In this document: piece after piece, positions 5,051 to 6,615 of the stretch
Layout of the letters: each line of letters starts with the position of its first letter
Numbering within the stretch: position 1 is the first letter of the stretch
Assembly (NCBI GenBank): GCA_027055635.1
Contig: JALUMZ010000281.1
Location: 1 to 6,615, forward strand
DNA from: Campylobacteraceae bacterium
Lineage (GTDB): Bacteria > Campylobacterota > Campylobacteria > Campylobacterales > Sulfurospirillaceae
Direction of reading: 5' to 3'
DNA: 6,615 nucleotides
Made by a program: the position numbers and the translations under genes
The notes under the pieces: generated by a model
Database searches by the model: none
Told to the model about the DNA's origin: nothing
Seen by the model: the letters and a program-made list of their open reading frames with translations, nothing else

Positions 5051-5054
5051 GGAG
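5049..5054 (+). promoter_or_regulatory. Shine-Dalgarno setting the second YeeE start
   Basis: AAGGAG overlaps the stop codon of the first YeeE half and lies 7 bases before the ATG at 5062. It favours that start over an in-frame ATG at 5032, which would overlap the upstream gene and has no such site. Confidence 0.7.
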
Positions 5055-5061
5055 TCTTTAC

Positions 5062-5658
5062 ATGTATCCACTTTTCACAACAGGCACAATTGATTTTAAC
5101 TCAAATCTGCTCTATGCTTTAGTCATAGGCGCTCTGTTTGGTATAGTGCTTGAGAGAACAGGTTTTGGTAGTTCTAAGCATATAGCTCCTATTTTTTACT
5201 TTAGAAATTTAAAAGTCTCACAAACCATAGTTTCTGCTATCATTACATGTTCAACTCTTATCGTCATATCATCTTATAACGGCTGGGTTGATTATAATCA
5301 AATATTTATACCTGATACTTATGTATGGCCATATTTGGTTGGTGGAGTGTTATTTGGAGCTGCTATGGTGATGTCCGGATGGTGTCCGGGTACTGCTATA
5401 GTTGGTTTTGCTTCCGGTAAAATAGATGCTTTTGTATTTATGACAGGATTACTATGTGGTATGTATTTTTACTTTGATATATATGATCAAATTTCTGATT
5501 TTGCAAATAGTGGTTACCTAGGAAGATATACAATAGATAAATTAGTTGGCGGTGATATCTATACATCGTCTTATCTTATAACTATACTCTTAGGAGCATT
5601 TCTAGCAATCTTTATGAATGTAATGAAATCCATAAGAGATAAAAAGGAGAAATTATAA
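5062..5658 (+). CDS. YeeE/YedE-family half-transporter, second subunit
   Basis: 198 residues, an inner-membrane protein with about five helices (roughly 15-31, 53-72, 88-107, 122-140 and 171-188). The first loop reads LERTGFGSSKHIAPIFYFRNLKV (30-52), typical of the second half of split YeeE/YedE proteins. GWCPGTAIVGFASGK (106-120) with Cys108 is the other conserved cysteine motif of the family. Together with the preceding gene it supplies both cysteine loops of a full-length transporter, so the two should act as a heteromer. Further cysteines at 63 and 132 lie in membrane segments. The positively charged tail (IRDKKEKL) is probably cytoplasmic. The gene begins 11 bases after the first half and its stop overlaps the next start, so all three genes are translated together. 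Confidence 0.88.
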   Translation: MYPLFTTGTIDFNSNLLYALVIGALFGIVLERTGFGSSKHIAPIFYFRNLKVSQTIVSAIITCSTLIVISSYNGWVDYNQIFIPDTYVWPYLVGGVLFGAAMVMSGWCPGTAIVGFASGKIDAFVFMTGLLCGMYFYFDIYDQISDFANSGYLGRYTIDKLVGGDIYTSSYLITILLGAFLAIFMNVMKSIRDKKEKL

Positions 5659-5987
5659 TGCAAAAACTTTCTATATTTGTAGGCATTGTTTTACTGCTTG
5701 CCTCTTTGGCACTTTCATATATCTCAGCAAACAATGGTGCTAAAATGATGGCAAAAAGAGATGCTATAGTCATGAAATATGTAAATTTATCTGATAATGC
5801 ACTTGAAGATGAAGATATAAAAGGTGCTATAAAATACGCAAAAATGGCTATACAGGCTGACCCTAAGAGCAAAAAAGGATATGTTTGCTACACAAATGCC
5901 ATGGAAGAAAAATACCAAAGCTCAGGAGACTCTGAAAACTCAGATACCCCACAAGCAGGAAGTGATGATGCTAGTATGGGTTGTTAG
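5658..5987 (+). CDS. Small membrane-anchored TPR-like protein
   Basis: 109 residues that I cannot assign to a named family. Residues 5-24 form one hydrophobic helix after a short basic start, a signal anchor or signal peptide, so the rest is probably periplasmic. Residues 38-85 are helical and resemble a TPR pair: DIKGAIKYAKMAIQADPKSKKGY (53-75) has the A..(Y/A)...A...(D/N)P pattern of a TPR helix B and turn. Residues 88-108 are an acidic, Ser/Gly-rich tail ending in Cys109; Cys77 is the only other cysteine. The ATG shares its A with the TAA of the second YeeE gene (TAATG), and AAGGAG at 5644-5649 precedes it, so it is translationally coupled to the transporter. It may be an accessory or scaffold subunit of the sulfur transporter; that is inference from position. 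Confidence 0.75.
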   Translation: MQKLSIFVGIVLLLASLALSYISANNGAKMMAKRDAIVMKYVNLSDNALEDEDIKGAIKYAKMAIQADPKSKKGYVCYTNAMEEKYQSSGDSENSDTPQAGSDDASMGC

Positions 5988-6000
5988 TACAACCCATACT
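5973..6000. terminator. 12-bp hairpin with a stop codon in its loop
   Basis: AGTATGGGTTGT (5973-5984) and ACAACCCATACT (5989-6000) are perfect 12-base inverted repeats around TAGT; the loop holds the TAG stop (5985-5987) of the small TPR-like gene. The stem encodes that protein's last residues (...SMGC). It lies between convergent genes and is symmetrical, so it may terminate or protect both messages. No U run follows on either strand, which argues against a classical intrinsic terminator. Confidence 0.6.
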
Positions 6001-6010
6001 GTGTTTCCCA

Positions 6011-6615
6011 TCAAGTTTTAAACTCATTTAATTTATTGTTTAGTGTTTCCGTCATATCATTTAGATGCTCGGCTGCACTTGCTATCTCTTCCATGCTTCT
6101 TGCATTTTTAGAGGATATCTCACTCACTAAAGAGACCTGATCTGCTATTTCATCTACATCTTTTTGTGTTTCCATATTGCTTTTTTCTATAGTTTCTGAT
6201 GTTTTTGTTGCTGCTTTTTGCAATATATCTGTCATATCATTTATCTTTTCCTCCACACTTGTAGCACTTTGAGATAGCTGCTCAACCTTCTTAGAGTTTG
6301 CACTCATCTCTTCACTACTTTGGACTATGGATTGTACTATGACATTTATGGTAGCATTTATTTCTACTAAGGATTTTTGAGTTCGCTCAGCCAACTTCCT
6401 TACTTCATCAGCTACAACTGCAAAACCTCTTCCATGCTCACCTGCACGAGCTGCTTCGATAGCTGCATTTAGGGCTAACAAATTTGTTTGGTCTGCAATA
6501 TCAGAAATTACCGTCAAAACATCTTTTACTTGAGCCGCGTCGGAACTGAGTTGTTGTATTTTATCTGCTAGTTCTATCTCTACAGTAGCACTCTGCTGTA
6601 TATCTTCTGCTAGAG
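6011..6615 (-). CDS. Methyl-accepting chemotaxis protein, C-terminal part (partial)
   Basis: The C-terminal 200 residues of a chemoreceptor; the 5' part (sensor, membrane and HAMP regions) lies beyond base 6615, and the frame stays open to the window end. The signature is the hairpin tip: ISDIADQTNLLALNAAIEAARAG, then GRGFAVVADEVRKLAERTQ, which binds CheA/CheW at the receptor cluster. Both flanks are long heptad-repeat coiled coil (upstream IQQLSSDAAQVKDVL, downstream EEMSANSKKVEQLSQ), with Gln/Glu pairs that may be methylation sites. It ends NEFKT with no C-terminal pentapeptide for CheR/CheB docking. A TTG at 6517 could be misread as a start but lies inside the conserved domain. It converges on the YeeE operon; the ligand is unknown. 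Confidence 0.95.
   Translation of the reverse strand, partial: LAEDIQQSATVEIELADKIQQLSSDAAQVKDVLTVISDIADQTNLLALNAAIEAARAGEHGRGFAVVADEVRKLAERTQKSLVEINATINVIVQSIVQSSEEMSANSKKVEQLSQSATSVEEKINDMTDILQKAATKTSETIEKSNMETQKDVDEIADQVSLVSEISSKNARSMEEIASAAEHLNDMTETLNNKLNEFKT

Noticed and set aside
5612..5872. Minus-strand open frame with hydrophobic stretches across the second YeeE end and the small TPR-like gene
   Set aside because: Antisense shadow; the plus strand has coupled genes with ribosome sites and recognisable motifs there.
6515..6517. TTG as the start of the chemoreceptor
   Set aside because: It lies within the coiled coil just before the conserved signalling tip, and the frame continues open to the window end with typical MCP sequence.

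Overview
The window is low-GC bacterial DNA and looks like a Campylobacterota genome of the Sulfurimonas/Sulfurovum kind. The basis is the AT-rich codon use, a TruD that reads like the Helicobacter form, SdhB/HdrB-type relatives of the kind used by this phylum, a split YeeE/YedE sulfur-transporter pair, a one-iron superoxide reductase and a chemoreceptor. The genus is inferred from general family knowledge, not from a search.

Layout. (1) 2-869, plus strand: the C-terminal end of an EamA/DMT permease, overlapping a class I SAM-dependent methyltransferase. (2) 868-1338, minus strand: rnpB, the RNA of RNase P, which ends exactly at the methyltransferase stop codon. Its P3 helix carries a ~113-nt insert of three palindromic hairpins. 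(3) 1358-2443, minus strand: truD (tRNA pseudouridine-13 synthase), whose best-supported start is a non-canonical ATC. (4) 2542-4006, plus strand: two tightly coupled genes. Their products follow the fold landmarks of the iron-sulfur subunit of succinate dehydrogenase/fumarate reductase (SdhB/FrdB) and of the HdrB/SdhE CCG-domain subunit, but nearly all cluster-ligand cysteines are gone. (5) 4070-4459: a class II (1Fe) superoxide reductase-like protein behind its own promoter, which overlaps a perfect palindrome resembling a PerR box. (6) 4532-5987: a three-gene operon of two YeeE/YedE half-transporters and a small membrane-anchored TPR-like protein. (7) 6011-6615, minus strand: the C-terminal signalling domain of a chemoreceptor, cut by the window edge.

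How it fits together. truD and the SdhB/HdrB-like pair diverge from a ~100-bp promoter region. The SOR-like gene and the YeeE operon are separate units, divided by a hairpin terminator. They suggest superoxide defence and uptake of a reduced sulfur compound such as thiosulfate. The most unusual item is the cysteine-depleted SdhB/HdrB pair: a conserved two-subunit architecture that apparently lost its electron-transfer chemistry, with no flavoprotein subunit beside it. The expanded rnpB P3 helix and the ATC start of truD come next.
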